Below are positions 17,603 through 26,458 of a DNA stretch of 64,000 nucleotides, in pieces. Below the pieces are notes generated by a model. That model saw nothing but the letters and a program-made list of their open reading frames with translations. It was not told the origin of the DNA and made no database searches. The stretch comes from DASRDB01 sp035652815 (GTDB lineage Bacteria; Chloroflexota; Ktedonobacteria; Ktedonobacterales; Ktedonobacteraceae), in contig DASRDB010000009.1 in assembly GCA_035652815.1 (NCBI GenBank), positions 310,001 through 374,000 of the forward strand, given 5' to 3'. The translations under genes and the position numbers were made by a program. How positions within the stretch are numbered: the first letter of the stretch is position 1; each line of letters begins with the position of its first letter.

Positions 17603-18702
17603 CCTGCGATACTGCGTCGCATCGCCAGTGTGCCCAGGAACAGTGTCACCAGCGCGGAAACCGCCAGCACCGCGATATCCAGGCCAAAGCGATCAGCCGA
17701 ACTATAGAAGATGGCCTGCTCAAGGGCGTGACGTCCGTAGGTGAGCGGGATGAAGGCGGCGATGTTTTGCAGCCAGTCCGGCTCGAAGGCCAGCACGCCG
17801 ATGCCACCCGCCAGAAAGAACAGATAGATCGCCACGTTAATTGAAATGGCGATGACCACCTGCAAGCGTTGCAGGGCTGCGCCAATTGCCACTCCCAGAC
17901 CCGCGCTGAACAGCGAAACGAGCGCGATGGTCAGCAGCGTTGTGAGCCAGTAGATGCCCTGCGGCTGCGTCCAACCGAGGATATCGCAGAGCAGCAAGAC
18001 CAGCACCCCCAGGAAAAAGCTGATCGCAAAACCCGCGAGTACCTTGCCGACGATCAGCGCGGCGCGTGGCGTGGGAGAAAGCAACAACTCCTTGACCGTC
18101 TGGCTCTCCCACTCACGCGCCGTGGCGAGACCGCCGTTAATCAGCCCGCTGATGGTGAGCAGGAGGAGGATAGTTGGCAAGACGCTGTACTGGAAGAGTT
18201 CAACATCGCGATGGCGTAAGTCCGTCTCGCGCATGGTGACAGCAATCGGACTCGCGTTGCCCTGAGCCGCGTAGAAATGGGTGATGGCGTCAGGCACCGA
18301 GCGGCGAATATCGTTGGTAAAATCCAGGTTGAGATTATTGACGGTGACATCGATGGGCGCGCTTTGATGCGCATCCACGCGCTGCGTGAAATCGGCGGGA
18401 ATAGTGATGATGGCGACTACATCAACGTGTTCAAGCAGCACTTTCGCCTGGGCCGGAGTCGTATCGGTGATGCGGAACACGTCGGCGTTATGAAAAATCT
18501 GGGCCATCTGCTGTCCCTTCGCGCCTGAGTCCAGGTTGACTAGCGCGACCGGGCTGCGTCCAACGGCGGCAGCGCCAAGAGCACCCACGAGCAAAAAGCC
18601 GAGCGGGGGAACAATGGTTGCGCTGATATTGGCAGGCTGGCGCAGCCAGATACGAATATCCTTCAGCAGAATGACCCAGAGTGTACGGAAAAAGGTCAGC
18701 AT
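17599..18702 (-). CDS. ABC-2 type exporter permease (DrrB/YhgE-like)
   Basis: Membrane subunit of an efflux pump, 367 residues. TM1 near residue 20-45, a large extracytoplasmic domain (about 50-170; NLDSGAKGQQMAQIF, DFTQRVDA), then five C-terminal hydrophobic segments including the ABC-2 signature stretch TAREWESQTVKELLLSPTP. ATG at 18700-18702 is preferred over an upstream in-frame start because aaggagcaaaaac precedes it and the N-terminus then matches the paralogue upstream. It is the last gene of the PadR-led operon and pairs with the homologous permease 28 bases upstream. Confidence 0.88.
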   Translation of the reverse strand: MLTFFRTLWVILLKDIRIWLRQPANISATIVPPLGFLLVGALGAAAVGRSPVALVNLDSGAKGQQMAQIFHNADVFRITDTTPAQAKVLLEHVDVVAIITIPADFTQRVDAHQSAPIDVTVNNLNLDFTNDIRRSVPDAITHFYAAQGNASPIAVTMRETDLRHRDVELFQYSVLPTILLLLTISGLINGGLATAREWESQTVKELLLSPTPRAALIVGKVLAGFAISFFLGVLVLLLCDILGWTQPQGIYWLTTLLTIALVSLFSAGLGVAIGAALQRLQVVIAISINVAIYLFFLAGGIGVLAFEPDWLQNIAAFIPLTYGRHALEQAIFYSSADRFGLDIAVLAVSALVTLFLGTLAMRRSIAG

Positions 18703-18730
18703 GTTTTTGCTCCTTGAAGTCTTGATATTC

Positions 18731-19843
18731 TCAGTGCGCAATGTTGCTGCGCCGCAGGACAAACGCGGTCAGCAGAATCAGGGCAACCGCGTATGCAACC
18801 AGAATCAAGACATTGGTTGCCAGGCCGTAGTCGTTCAGCACAAAGTTATGAAAGGCGTGCTGCTGCACCACAATCGCGTAGTAGAGCGGGAAAATCTGGG
18901 CCAGCACCTGAATGGCAGGTGTACTAAAAGAAATTGGCCCGAAAGCGCCACTCAAAAAGAATAGCGGAATTGCGGTGCCAAAGGCGAGGGCGATGACGGG
19001 CTGGCGCTGTTTGAGCAACGTTCCTAACAGCGTGCCAAAGGCAATGAAAATGACCAGGCAGAGCAGGCTAAAACCGATCACCTCACCCCAGTGAGCAGGC
19101 CAGACCTGGATCACCACGATCAGCACGAATAGCACCACCACCACCGAGGCCAGACTCATCACAAACGCGCCCAGCATCTTGCCGACGATGATGGCCCAGC
19201 GACTGGCAGGCGAGAGCAGCAGTTCCTTGATGGTGAGATGCTCATATTCGCGGGCCGTAGAGGTGCCAGATTGCAGAATGCCGCCCAGCGTCAGACCCAC
19301 AATCAGAATCGAAACCGTCAGGTAGGGAATATAGTCGGTATCCTGCGGCTGCAGGTCAATCTCGTGCGGAGTGATTGTAACCAGATTGGGGTAAGCCTTC
19401 GCGTAAAATGAGGTGATGGAGAGCGGCACAGCGCGGCGAATATCGTTGGTAAAATCGGTGTTCAGATTATTAATCTGCACGTCCACCTGTACGGGCTGGT
19501 TGTGCGAGACGCGAGCATCGAAGTCGGCAGGTATGGTGACAACCGCCACAATGCGTCCAGTCGTAATCAATTGCTCCGCCTCGCTCGCGCTGGCAATACG
19601 CAGGCGAAACGAGCGCGCGTGAGCCATCGCGTTATAAAATTGCTGCGCGTAGGGGCCAGTGTCGTTCATCACGACGGCTGTTGGAGCGGCGCTGCCAGCC
19701 AGGACAAACAGGCTGAGTAGGATAAGGACGTTGACTGGCACGAAGACGCTCAGAATGGTGAAGACACGCTCGGTCAGCGCGCTTTGAATATCTTTGCGCA
19801 TGCAGGCCCAGATGACGCGCAGGTCATAGCGAAAAGATGACAT
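18731..19843 (-). CDS. ABC-2 type exporter permease
   Basis: Second membrane subunit of the same exporter, 370 residues and clearly paralogous to the next gene: the shared pattern includes NNLNTDFTNDIRRAVP in the external domain and TAREYEHLTIKELLLSPASR before the second membrane segment. Topology is one N-terminal helix, an external domain of about 130 residues and five C-terminal helices. Start ATG follows aagggagaaaacag. The two permeases presumably form a heterodimer energised by the ATPase 15 bases upstream; substrates of this class are lipophilic drugs or lipids. Confidence 0.88.
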   Translation of the reverse strand: MSSFRYDLRVIWACMRKDIQSALTERVFTILSVFVPVNVLILLSLFVLAGSAAPTAVVMNDTGPYAQQFYNAMAHARSFRLRIASASEAEQLITTGRIVAVVTIPADFDARVSHNQPVQVDVQINNLNTDFTNDIRRAVPLSITSFYAKAYPNLVTITPHEIDLQPQDTDYIPYLTVSILIVGLTLGGILQSGTSTAREYEHLTIKELLLSPASRWAIIVGKMLGAFVMSLASVVVVLFVLIVVIQVWPAHWGEVIGFSLLCLVIFIAFGTLLGTLLKQRQPVIALAFGTAIPLFFLSGAFGPISFSTPAIQVLAQIFPLYYAIVVQQHAFHNFVLNDYGLATNVLILVAYAVALILLTAFVLRRSNIAH

Positions 19844-19858
19844 CTGTTTTCTCCCTTG

Positions 19859-20842
19859 CTAATCACGCAGCGCGGTTCCGGTCAGCAGTAAGAAGATTTC
19901 ATCGAGGTTGGGTTCGCGAATAGCGATATCGCGAATGCCGTTGTGCTGCGAAAGGATGTTAATCACCTGCGCAACAACGTTGTTGATGCCCTCAGTAGTA
20001 ATTTTCAGGTTCGTGCCATCCTGGGTGACGCCCGTTACTCCCTCGAAGGCGCGTATCTCCTCAACGGCCTGGCTGGGCTGCTCGGTCTCCACTTCGATCA
20101 CGCTACCGCCGTATTGCTGCTTGAGGTGCTGCGGCGTATCAACGGCGATCAGCTTGCCGTGATCGATGATGGCAAGGCGCTCGCAGAGGGCCTGCGCTTC
20201 CTCAAGGTAGTTGGTGGTAATCAGAACGGTCTTGCCCTGGTCGCGCAGGGAAAGAATGTAGTCCCAGATGGCGCGGCGGGCCTGCACATCAACGCCCAGT
20301 GTTGGCTCGTCGAGGTAGATAAGCTGCGGATCGTGCAGCAGGGCGCGGGCCAGCGCCAGACGCCGCTTCATGCCGCCGGAAAACGTGCCGACGCGCGAGT
20401 CTTTGCGGTCAAGCAACTGCACGAGGTCGAGCAATTTCGTGATGCGCTCTTTCTTCTCGCGGCGGGGAATGCCGAAGAGGTCGGCGTGAAAATCCATATT
20501 CGTCCAGGCGGAGAGTTCTTCATACAGCGCAGTTTCCTGCGGCACCGAGCCGAGAATCTGGCGCACCTTGCGGGGCTCGCTGTGGACATTGAAGCCCATG
20601 ACATGCACTTCCCCGCTCGTGGGTTTGCTCAGCCCGCTCAACATGTTAATGGTGGTCGTCTTGCCCGAACCATTCGGCCCGAGCAGGCCAAAAATTTCGC
20701 CCTGTCGTACCGTAAGCGAAAGATGATCGACGGCCTTGAATGAGCCAAAGTGCTTGCAAAGGTCTTTCATCTCGATGGCCGGAACGTTTTGTTCAGCCTG
20801 CGTACCTGAGACAGATACTCCATGCATTACCTGTTCAGACAT
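19859..20842 (-). CDS. ABC exporter ATPase (DrrA/CcmA-like)
   Basis: ATPase of the exporter, 327 residues. Walker A GPNGSGKTTT, Q-loop SVPQETALYEEL, signature FSGGMKRRLALARAL, Walker B LIYLDEPTLGVD and a switch region ITTNYLEEAQ (with Asn where the H-loop His usually sits) are seen. The C-terminal about 90 residues form the DrrA-type extension (VTGVTQDGTNLKITTEG) and end NLDEIFLLLTGTALRD, the common LDEVF/LDEIFL ending. The start follows aggaaacgcttt. Operon order is regulator, small membrane protein, ATPase, permease, permease. Confidence 0.9.
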   Translation of the reverse strand: MSEQVMHGVSVSGTQAEQNVPAIEMKDLCKHFGSFKAVDHLSLTVRQGEIFGLLGPNGSGKTTTINMLSGLSKPTSGEVHVMGFNVHSEPRKVRQILGSVPQETALYEELSAWTNMDFHADLFGIPRREKKERITKLLDLVQLLDRKDSRVGTFSGGMKRRLALARALLHDPQLIYLDEPTLGVDVQARRAIWDYILSLRDQGKTVLITTNYLEEAQALCERLAIIDHGKLIAVDTPQHLKQQYGGSVIEVETEQPSQAVEEIRAFEGVTGVTQDGTNLKITTEGINNVVAQVINILSQHNGIRDIAIREPNLDEIFLLLTGTALRD

Positions 20843-20926
20843 AAAGCGTTTCCTCTTTTTTGCTTGCTATATGCTGCCTGGTTGTGCCTAAAGCAGCACA
20901 ACCAGGCAATGCGAATATGCTGTGTA

Positions 20927-21448
20927 CTACAAAGCGGCTGCGACACTTGCCTCATCGCTGGCTTCTCGCTGTTGCTCAATGCCAGGAGATTTGCGGCGAA
21001 CAATAAAGGTCAGAAGCGCCAGAATAAAGCCGGCGACCGCCATAATAGCCGAGGCGATCCAGGTCGTAGTGAAAGCCTGCACAACCGCCTTTTTGAATTC
21101 GGCAGCAATCTTGTTGCCCAGCTCTTGCAAAGCGGCTCGCGCCTGCGCCCGGTACTGTGGGGGCGCATTATTGGCGAACTGCGTCAGGTCATACTGCTGA
21201 GGCTGAAGCTGGCTGCTGTTCGCATTCACACTCGCCTGTTGCAGGCCGCGAATAATGAACGGGCGAAACTGCGCGGGAATAGCGGTATCGTGCTGCACAA
21301 TCGTAATGGCATTGGACTGCATATTGGGGATAGCAATATTAACGATGGTGACATCGAGCGAGAGCAACACCAGCCAGGGATTGGCAGGCTTGCCGCGCAC
21401 CATATAAACCGGAGCATTAGTCTCTTTAGTGATAGTTTCTTGTGACAT
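20927..21448 (-). CDS. Small two-helix protein, apparent internally deleted DHA2 MFS transporter
   Basis: 173 residues. The N-terminus (NPWLVLLSL, then DVTIVNIAIPNMQ) looks like the first helix of drug:H+ antiporters of the DHA2/EmrB group with the middle of TM1 missing, and the rest (a soluble stretch rich in Gln/Ala, then TTTWIASAIMAVAGFILALL and a basic tail) looks like the last loop and last helix of the same family. About twelve helices in between are absent. A strong ribosome site (aaaggagtctcatatc) and clean codon use argue that it is expressed rather than dead. It sits between the PadR gene and the exporter ATPase. The homology call is pattern recognition only. Confidence 0.6.
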   Translation of the reverse strand: MSQETITKETNAPVYMVRGKPANPWLVLLSLDVTIVNIAIPNMQSNAITIVQHDTAIPAQFRPFIIRGLQQASVNANSSQLQPQQYDLTQFANNAPPQYRAQARAALQELGNKIAAEFKKAVVQAFTTTWIASAIMAVAGFILALLTFIVRRKSPGIEQQREASDEASVAAAL

Positions 21449-21495
21449 GATATGAGACTCCTTTCAACAATATGGGAGTAACAATTGTATAGACT

Positions 21496-22086
21496 TTAAA
21501 GAGCTTCAGATGTGGTATGTTCACTGGCCTCGATGCGGAGCATTTCTTTTTCACGCAATTCGCGCGCCCATTGGGCCTCGTGCAACCATTGGTCAGCGCG
21601 ATGGCGCATTACTTCCAGCGTGGCCTCGTACTGATAGGTACTCACCGAGTATTCCCTACCCTTTTTTTCATAATCCTCGGCCTCAGCAACCAGGTGGAGT
21701 ACGTGCGCCTGGCAATAATTGATATAGTGGTCGATCAGGTAAAGGCGTTCGCCGGATTTGAGAAATTCAAGCACCGCTACCTTCTGCAAAAACAGCTTCT
21801 GATAGTCACCTGGGTTCGAGGTCGTATCCATCATCAAATCATGAAAGCGTTTGCGTCCTTCTTCCGTGATCTGATATTGGCGTTGCGTCCTTTCCCCTTT
21901 CCTGGTCTGAGTAGCATCAATATAGGTCGCAATCAAACCTTCCTGCTCTAACTTCGACAGCAAGGGATATAAGCGGCCATTACTAACCTTCGCGTAAGGG
22001 CCAATGATATCATTGATAATTTTCGCGATGAGATAGCCATGCATAGGGTATCTCATCAACAATGAGAGAATGATCAATTCGTACAT
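21496..22086 (-). CDS. PadR-family transcriptional regulator
   Basis: 196 residues, PadR group with the C-terminal helical domain. The winged helix occupies residues 1-85: MYELIILSLLMRYPMHGYLI, then SNGRLYPLLSKLEQEGLI and QYQITEEGRKRFHDLM. The C-terminal half (about 95-180) is the helical dimerisation region. Such proteins repress adjacent efflux genes and are released by the drug. A perfect palindrome tgacatgtca lies 38 bases upstream of the start and could be the operator. The operon runs on through the exporter genes to 17599. Confidence 0.9.
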   Translation of the reverse strand: MYELIILSLLMRYPMHGYLIAKIINDIIGPYAKVSNGRLYPLLSKLEQEGLIATYIDATQTRKGERTQRQYQITEEGRKRFHDLMMDTTSNPGDYQKLFLQKVAVLEFLKSGERLYLIDHYINYCQAHVLHLVAEAEDYEKKGREYSVSTYQYEATLEVMRHRADQWLHEAQWARELREKEMLRIEASEHTTSEAL

Positions 22087-22124
22087 GTATCTCCCTCTGG
22101 CTTTTCAGCATTGAACTGTTACAA

Positions 22125-22134
22125 TGACATGTCA
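22125..22134. promoter_or_regulatory. Candidate PadR operator
   Basis: Perfect 10-base palindrome tgacatgtca in the 135-base gap upstream of the PadR gene; PadR-type regulators bind ATGT/ACAT-containing dyads overlapping their own promoters. The surrounding sequence is AT-rich. Assignment is by position and motif only. Confidence 0.45.
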
Positions 22135-22221
22135 CTATGACTTAGTATGCAGTAAAAAAACTCGTTTGTCAAGTGTATTTTACTGGATCATTGGTAAATA
22201 ATATTAAATTCAAGAAAAATT

Positions 22222-23391
22222 TTACTCGTCTCCATTCATGCGCTGCAAACGATGCATGTAGCGCTGGCGTAAGGAATCGGAAAGAGGTTTTCCTGTGCCA
22301 TGATGGCGGAGCAAGACGATTTCGGACATAATGGCAAGCGCAATCTCTTCGGGAGTCGACCCGCCGAGGTCAAGGCCAATCGGCGCGTGAACACGCGCTA
22401 GCTTCTCAGCGGAGACGCCCTCCTCATGAAGGAGCTTGAAAACGGCCCAGACACGGCGCTGGCTGCCGATCATGCCGATATAAGCGGCAGGGGAGTCGAT
22501 GATGGCGCGCAGGCCCTGCACATCATGAGCGTGCGCTCGCGTGACTAGAACGATATGCGTGCGAGGGGTGATAGGATAGTTGCGCAAGGTCACTTCAATA
22601 TCGCCAACAAGCACCTGTTTCGCGCCCGGAAAACGCTCGCGATTGGCAAACGAAGGGCGATCATCGGTGACGCTGACCGAAAACTTCATAATCGAGGCCA
22701 GCGCGGCGAGCGGTACAGCGATATGTCCGGCCCCGGCAATGAGCAAGACAGGCGGCGGCACAAATGGCTCGATGAAGAGTTCAGCCCAGGTCGAGCTTGC
22801 TTCCTGGCTTTCAATTCGCTCGACGTGCGGTTTGCCAGCGACAATAGCCCGCTGAGCTGCTTCTACCAGCTTTTGAGAGAGGTTAGCGGGCGCGCCGGGA
22901 AGCTCCAGCGAGCCAAGCAATTCGCCAGATTCATGGACGAGCATCTGCTGGCCGGTGGAAGCGCGCCAGGAGCCACCCGCCGCGATCACTGTCACAAGAA
23001 CGGCGGCGCGTTCGCTTTCCAGCGCCTGTGCGATAGCTTCCGCGAAGGCACGCATATCTGGTTGTCCTGGCTGTGACGTGGCTCGCCAGGGCTGAACAAA
23101 GACATCGAAAATGCCGCCGCACACGCCCTGGCTCTCCATAGCGATCTCTTCCGTCAGATCAACCGAGACGGTGGTTGGACGCAATGTATCAATGACATTG
23201 AGCGCGCTGCGCCATACTTCAGCCTCGCCACAGCCGCCGCCAACCGTGCCGCTAATCGTGCCAGCGCGGTCTACCAGCATCTTCGCCCCAACCTCACGCG
23301 GCACAGAGCCTTTGCGTTTGACGACCGTTGCCATCGCCACCGTTTCGCCAGCATTCAGTTTTTGGAGCAGTTCTTGAAAAAAGTCCTGCAC
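22222..23391 (-). CDS. XdhC/CoxI-family protein
   Basis: 389 residues. Family members insert or sulfurate the molybdenum cofactor of xanthine-dehydrogenase-type and CO-dehydrogenase-type enzymes. The N-terminal XdhC/CoxI domain shows ATVVKRKGSVPREVGAKMLV and GTVGGGCGEAEVW; the C-terminal Rossmann domain begins LLIAGAGHIAVPLAALA (about 215) and continues VTDDRPSFANRERFPGA and YIGMIGSQRR. The start is a GTG preceded by aggaaatagacac. No molybdoenzyme subunit genes are adjacent, so its client must be encoded elsewhere. Confidence 0.88.
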   Translation of the reverse strand: MQDFFQELLQKLNAGETVAMATVVKRKGSVPREVGAKMLVDRAGTISGTVGGGCGEAEVWRSALNVIDTLRPTTVSVDLTEEIAMESQGVCGGIFDVFVQPWRATSQPGQPDMRAFAEAIAQALESERAAVLVTVIAAGGSWRASTGQQMLVHESGELLGSLELPGAPANLSQKLVEAAQRAIVAGKPHVERIESQEASSTWAELFIEPFVPPPVLLIAGAGHIAVPLAALASIMKFSVSVTDDRPSFANRERFPGAKQVLVGDIEVTLRNYPITPRTHIVLVTRAHAHDVQGLRAIIDSPAAYIGMIGSQRRVWAVFKLLHEEGVSAEKLARVHAPIGLDLGGSTPEEIALAIMSEIVLLRHHGTGKPLSDSLRQRYMHRLQRMNGDE

Positions 23392-23528
23392 GTGTCTATT
23401 TCCTGGAAAAGTAATTCTTGTTCATGTCCTTTATAATAGCAGCTAACTACGTTAGCATACAATTTGTTCCACTGGGTGGAGTACAACTCATTTTTTTACC
23501 GGCGACAGGTAGGCTCTGGCCAGCAACA

Positions 23529-23617
23529 GGGGAAACCGGAAGCCACCCGCAAGAGATGGCTCTACAGGCGGCACCATATTGTAGAGCCATCTCTTGCGGG
23601 TGGCTTCCGGTTTCCCC
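23529..23617. repeat. Palindromic repeat, family A, copy 2 (variant)
   Basis: Perfect inverted repeat with 38-base arms (23529-23566, 23580-23617) and a 13-base loop, the longest palindrome in the window. The core ccacccgcaagagatggctc is a variant of the family A core (cacccgcaaggggtgtctc); the compensated changes in both arms show that the hairpin, not just the sequence, is maintained. Confidence 0.9.
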
Positions 23618-23652
23618 ACGCGAGCGGGTAGCTTCCAAAAACGCTCCTTTTC

Positions 23653-24456
23653 TCAATTCTGCATTCCCAGCAGATTCCCGCTCTCATATCTGCGCAGGCC
23701 AAGCTGGAAGATGCCGAACGCTACCGCGACAATCAAGGCGGTAAAGCCGAGCATGATAGCGAACAGGGGCAGGGCGAATTGCTTGAGCAACTGCAAGGGA
23801 ATGAACGAGATGAAACCTGCCGGAATTACCGTGAACAGCACCAGCCTGACAATACCGGTAAAGATGTTCATGGGATAGGTGCTAAAATTGACCAATGCCC
23901 CAAACATTTGCTGCGTCAGGCCTTCGGTATTACCCAGAAAGAAGGCCAGCGAACCCAGGATAACTATAAAGGCTGCGAAGATCAGCGCAACCAGCAGTGC
24001 GAGCAGCAGGAAGAGCGCAAACTGCCAGAAGCCGGGATGCAGTAGCAAGAGATACGCTCCCAGCGCGAACAGCACATCGCCCAGAGCGGTTGCGTCAGTG
24101 GCCGAGATGCAGACGTGCAAGAGGGTATTGCGAGGCATACCCAGGTAGGCATCCAGCCCCCCGTTCATAATCAGGGCCGCCAGCCGGGGCGCGTTGCCGA
24201 AGACGCTCATACCGATGCCGAATCCGCAGGCAGCAACCGCCCAGATGACTACAATATCTGTATTCTGCCAGCCATGCACCAGCGGGAACTGGTGAAAGTA
24301 CGACCACCAGAAAAAGAGCCAGAGCATGTCATTGGCTGCCATCGAAATCACCTGCACGACGAAGGCAGCGCGGTATTCCATTGCCGCCTGCACATTGGCC
24401 ACCAGGTAGGTCCAGATGAAACGGGGCGTACTTGCCATCAACTTGAGAAATTTCAT
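23653..24456 (-). CDS. ABC-2 family exporter permease (ABC2_membrane_6 type)
   Basis: 267 residues with six hydrophobic segments. The pattern MEYRAAFVVQVISMAANDML, then FFWWSYFHQFP and GGLDAYLGMPRN is that of the DUF990/ABC2_membrane_6 permeases, which always occur as a permease pair plus a characteristic ATPase. Start ATG follows ggaggctagaaacac; the gap to the upstream permease is 6 bases. Substrate is unknown. Confidence 0.85.
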   Translation of the reverse strand: MKFLKLMASTPRFIWTYLVANVQAAMEYRAAFVVQVISMAANDMLWLFFWWSYFHQFPLVHGWQNTDIVVIWAVAACGFGIGMSVFGNAPRLAALIMNGGLDAYLGMPRNTLLHVCISATDATALGDVLFALGAYLLLLHPGFWQFALFLLLALLVALIFAAFIVILGSLAFFLGNTEGLTQQMFGALVNFSTYPMNIFTGIVRLVLFTVIPAGFISFIPLQLLKQFALPLFAIMLGFTALIVAVAFGIFQLGLRRYESGNLLGMQN

Positions 24457-24462
24457 GTGTTT

Positions 24463-25314
24463 CTAGCCTCCATTAATACTGACACGCCGGATGGCTATAC
24501 GATAGATCAGCAGGAGTATCAAAACTATTACCCCCAGGGTCAGCCCCTGCTGCAAGAGCAGGCCGAAAAATCGATCCAGTTCAAAATGCACAACGGTGCG
24601 GGCCGGGCCATAGAGAATGGAACTGAACGGCAGCGCCTGGGCAATACTGCGCAGCGGCTGCGGAAAGATTTCCAGGGGAGCCAGCACACCACCAAACACC
24701 AGCGTCAAGCGGCTGAACACGAAGCTGAACGAGTCGGTATTCTCTGTCCAGAACGCGAACAGGCCAATGCTGAAGTAGGCCGCGAAATCTATGCAGACCG
24801 CCAGGAAGGCCACAAGCGGCCATGCCACTATACCCATCCAGGTGAAATGTGGTGGCCCAACTAACAGGAACGCTATACTAACAGCGACGATGCCATTAAT
24901 AAAGAGGCGCACCAGCCGCTCGCCCAGGTATTGCGCGAAATTGTACAGGATGTAGCTGCATGGCCGCCCCAACAGGTACGCCAGTTGTCCAGAGCGCACA
25001 TCCTGGTCGATGCGCCGGGTTAAGGGTGGCAGCGAAGTCGCCATAATCTCAGCGAATGCAACATACCATATCATGTCGGCAGCGCTGAAGCCGTTGAGCA
25101 GGTGTGTGCCACGCGCTGAATAGGTCGTTTTCCAGAGTTGACCCAGCACGAAGATCAGCACGATCAGGAAGAGGGCGCGGAAGAAGACTTCCATGATATA
25201 GGCCAGATTGCTGGCGATGCTGACACGCACCACCGCGATATATTTGCGCCAACCCGCGACCAACGTATGCCGCGCCTGCCTGAACAGGCCTCTCTGTTCT
25301 AATGATGCTGCCAT
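24463..25314 (-). CDS. ABC-2 family exporter permease (ABC2_membrane_6 type)
   Basis: 283 residues, about six hydrophobic segments; ASNLAYIMEVFFRALFLIVL, RSGQLAYLLGRPCSYILYNF and the ending LIYRIAIRRVSINGG match the second permease of this exporter class. ATG at 25312-25314 is preferred over a start 30 bases upstream since aggagcgtgaagct precedes it and it leaves a 4-base gap to the ATPase stop. Forms a heteromeric pump with the neighbouring permease. Confidence 0.85.
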   Translation of the reverse strand: MAASLEQRGLFRQARHTLVAGWRKYIAVVRVSIASNLAYIMEVFFRALFLIVLIFVLGQLWKTTYSARGTHLLNGFSAADMIWYVAFAEIMATSLPPLTRRIDQDVRSGQLAYLLGRPCSYILYNFAQYLGERLVRLFINGIVAVSIAFLLVGPPHFTWMGIVAWPLVAFLAVCIDFAAYFSIGLFAFWTENTDSFSFVFSRLTLVFGGVLAPLEIFPQPLRSIAQALPFSSILYGPARTVVHFELDRFFGLLLQQGLTLGVIVLILLLIYRIAIRRVSINGG

Positions 25315-25318
25315 AGCT

Positions 25319-26431
25319 TCACGCTCCTGTCGATGCCTCGACATCTTCTTTTACTTCAGGAAGAAGACCTTCCCTTTCCGGCTTCTGCCCATAGATGGCG
25401 GCGATAATCTCCTCCATCGGCGGGTCGGCGATGGTCATATCCAGTATATGGCAGTGCTGCATGATGGCGGCGATGACCGGCTCAAGCGGGGTGCGCGAGG
25501 TATCGATTTCCAGTTTCAAGCCGTGTCCTTTGGCCTTCAACACCTCGATGCCCGTGACATCCTGCAACTCCTCGTGAATTGAGGTCGGCAATTGGATGCT
25601 CAGACGGCGCTTGCCACTTTGCTCATCGGTTTTCAGCAGGCCATCGGCAGGCTCCTCCAGCAGCAAATCCACCGTTTTCACCTTCAGGTACTCGCGTTTG
25701 AGTTTCGCAACGGGCGCGTCGAGGATAATGTCGCCATGATTGATGACGATGGCGCGGCGGCAAACCTGCTCGATATCTCCGGCATCGTGCGAGGTCAGGA
25801 AGACCGTCACCTGCTCCTCGGCGTTCAACTGGCCGATCAATTCGCGGATACGCTGTTTGGCGATGACATCCAGGCCAATCGTTGGCTCGTCCAGGAAGAT
25901 CACCTGCGGTTTGTGCAATAACGCGGCGGCCAGTTCGCAGCGCATGCGCTCGCCCAGGCTCAATTTGCGCGCAGGCGTGCGGATATAGTCCGCGATGTCG
26001 AAGCTTTCTATCAGAAAGTCGCGCCGCTTGCGGTATTCGTGCATATCCAGTTCGTAGATGCGCGCCAGCAGGTTGAAAGTATCCTGCGGCGGCAGGTGAT
26101 ACCACAACTGGGATTTTTGTCCATAGACGCTGGCGATCTGGTAGGCGAGCTTACGCCTCTCCTGCCAGGGCGTCAATCCAAGCACCTGCGCGGAACCACG
26201 TGAGGGATGGAGAATGCCCGTCAGCATCTTAATGGTGGTGGACTTACCAGCGCCATTTGGCCCGATAAAGGCCAGCACCTCGCCTCGTTCGAGCGAGAAC
26301 GAGATGGATTTGACGGCCTCGCGCTGGCGATACTGCGGCGCGACAAACGAGCGCAAACTTCCGGCAAAACCGGCGGCTCGCTCGCGCGTCTTGAACGTCT
26401 TCGATAGCTGGTGAACTTCGATGATGGACAT
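25319..26431 (-). CDS. ABC exporter ATPase partnered with ABC2_membrane_6 permeases
   Basis: 370 residues. Walker A GPNGAGKSTTIKMLTG, signature LSLGERMRCELAAALL (the ERMRCEL form is characteristic of the ATPases that partner these permeases), Walker B VIFLDEPTIGLD, H-loop LTSHDAGDIEQ. The N-terminal extension before Walker A (RSFVAPQYRQREAVKSISFS) and the C-terminal domain of about 110 residues also fit that family. Start follows caaggagggagaagga. First gene of a three-gene operon; the methionyl-tRNA synthetase gene lies 27 bases upstream on the same strand, so readthrough from it is possible. Confidence 0.9.
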   Translation of the reverse strand: MSIIEVHQLSKTFKTRERAAGFAGSLRSFVAPQYRQREAVKSISFSLERGEVLAFIGPNGAGKSTTIKMLTGILHPSRGSAQVLGLTPWQERRKLAYQIASVYGQKSQLWYHLPPQDTFNLLARIYELDMHEYRKRRDFLIESFDIADYIRTPARKLSLGERMRCELAAALLHKPQVIFLDEPTIGLDVIAKQRIRELIGQLNAEEQVTVFLTSHDAGDIEQVCRRAIVINHGDIILDAPVAKLKREYLKVKTVDLLLEEPADGLLKTDEQSGKRRLSIQLPTSIHEELQDVTGIEVLKAKGHGLKLEIDTSRTPLEPVIAAIMQHCHILDMTIADPPMEEIIAAIYGQKPEREGLLPEVKEDVEASTGA

Positions 26432-26458
26432 TCCTTCTCCCTCCTTGTTTCTAGCCTA

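Noticed and set aside
20927..21448. Simple pseudogene call for the short DHA2-like gene
   Set aside because: Intact frame, strong ribosome site and operon position argue for an expressed gene.
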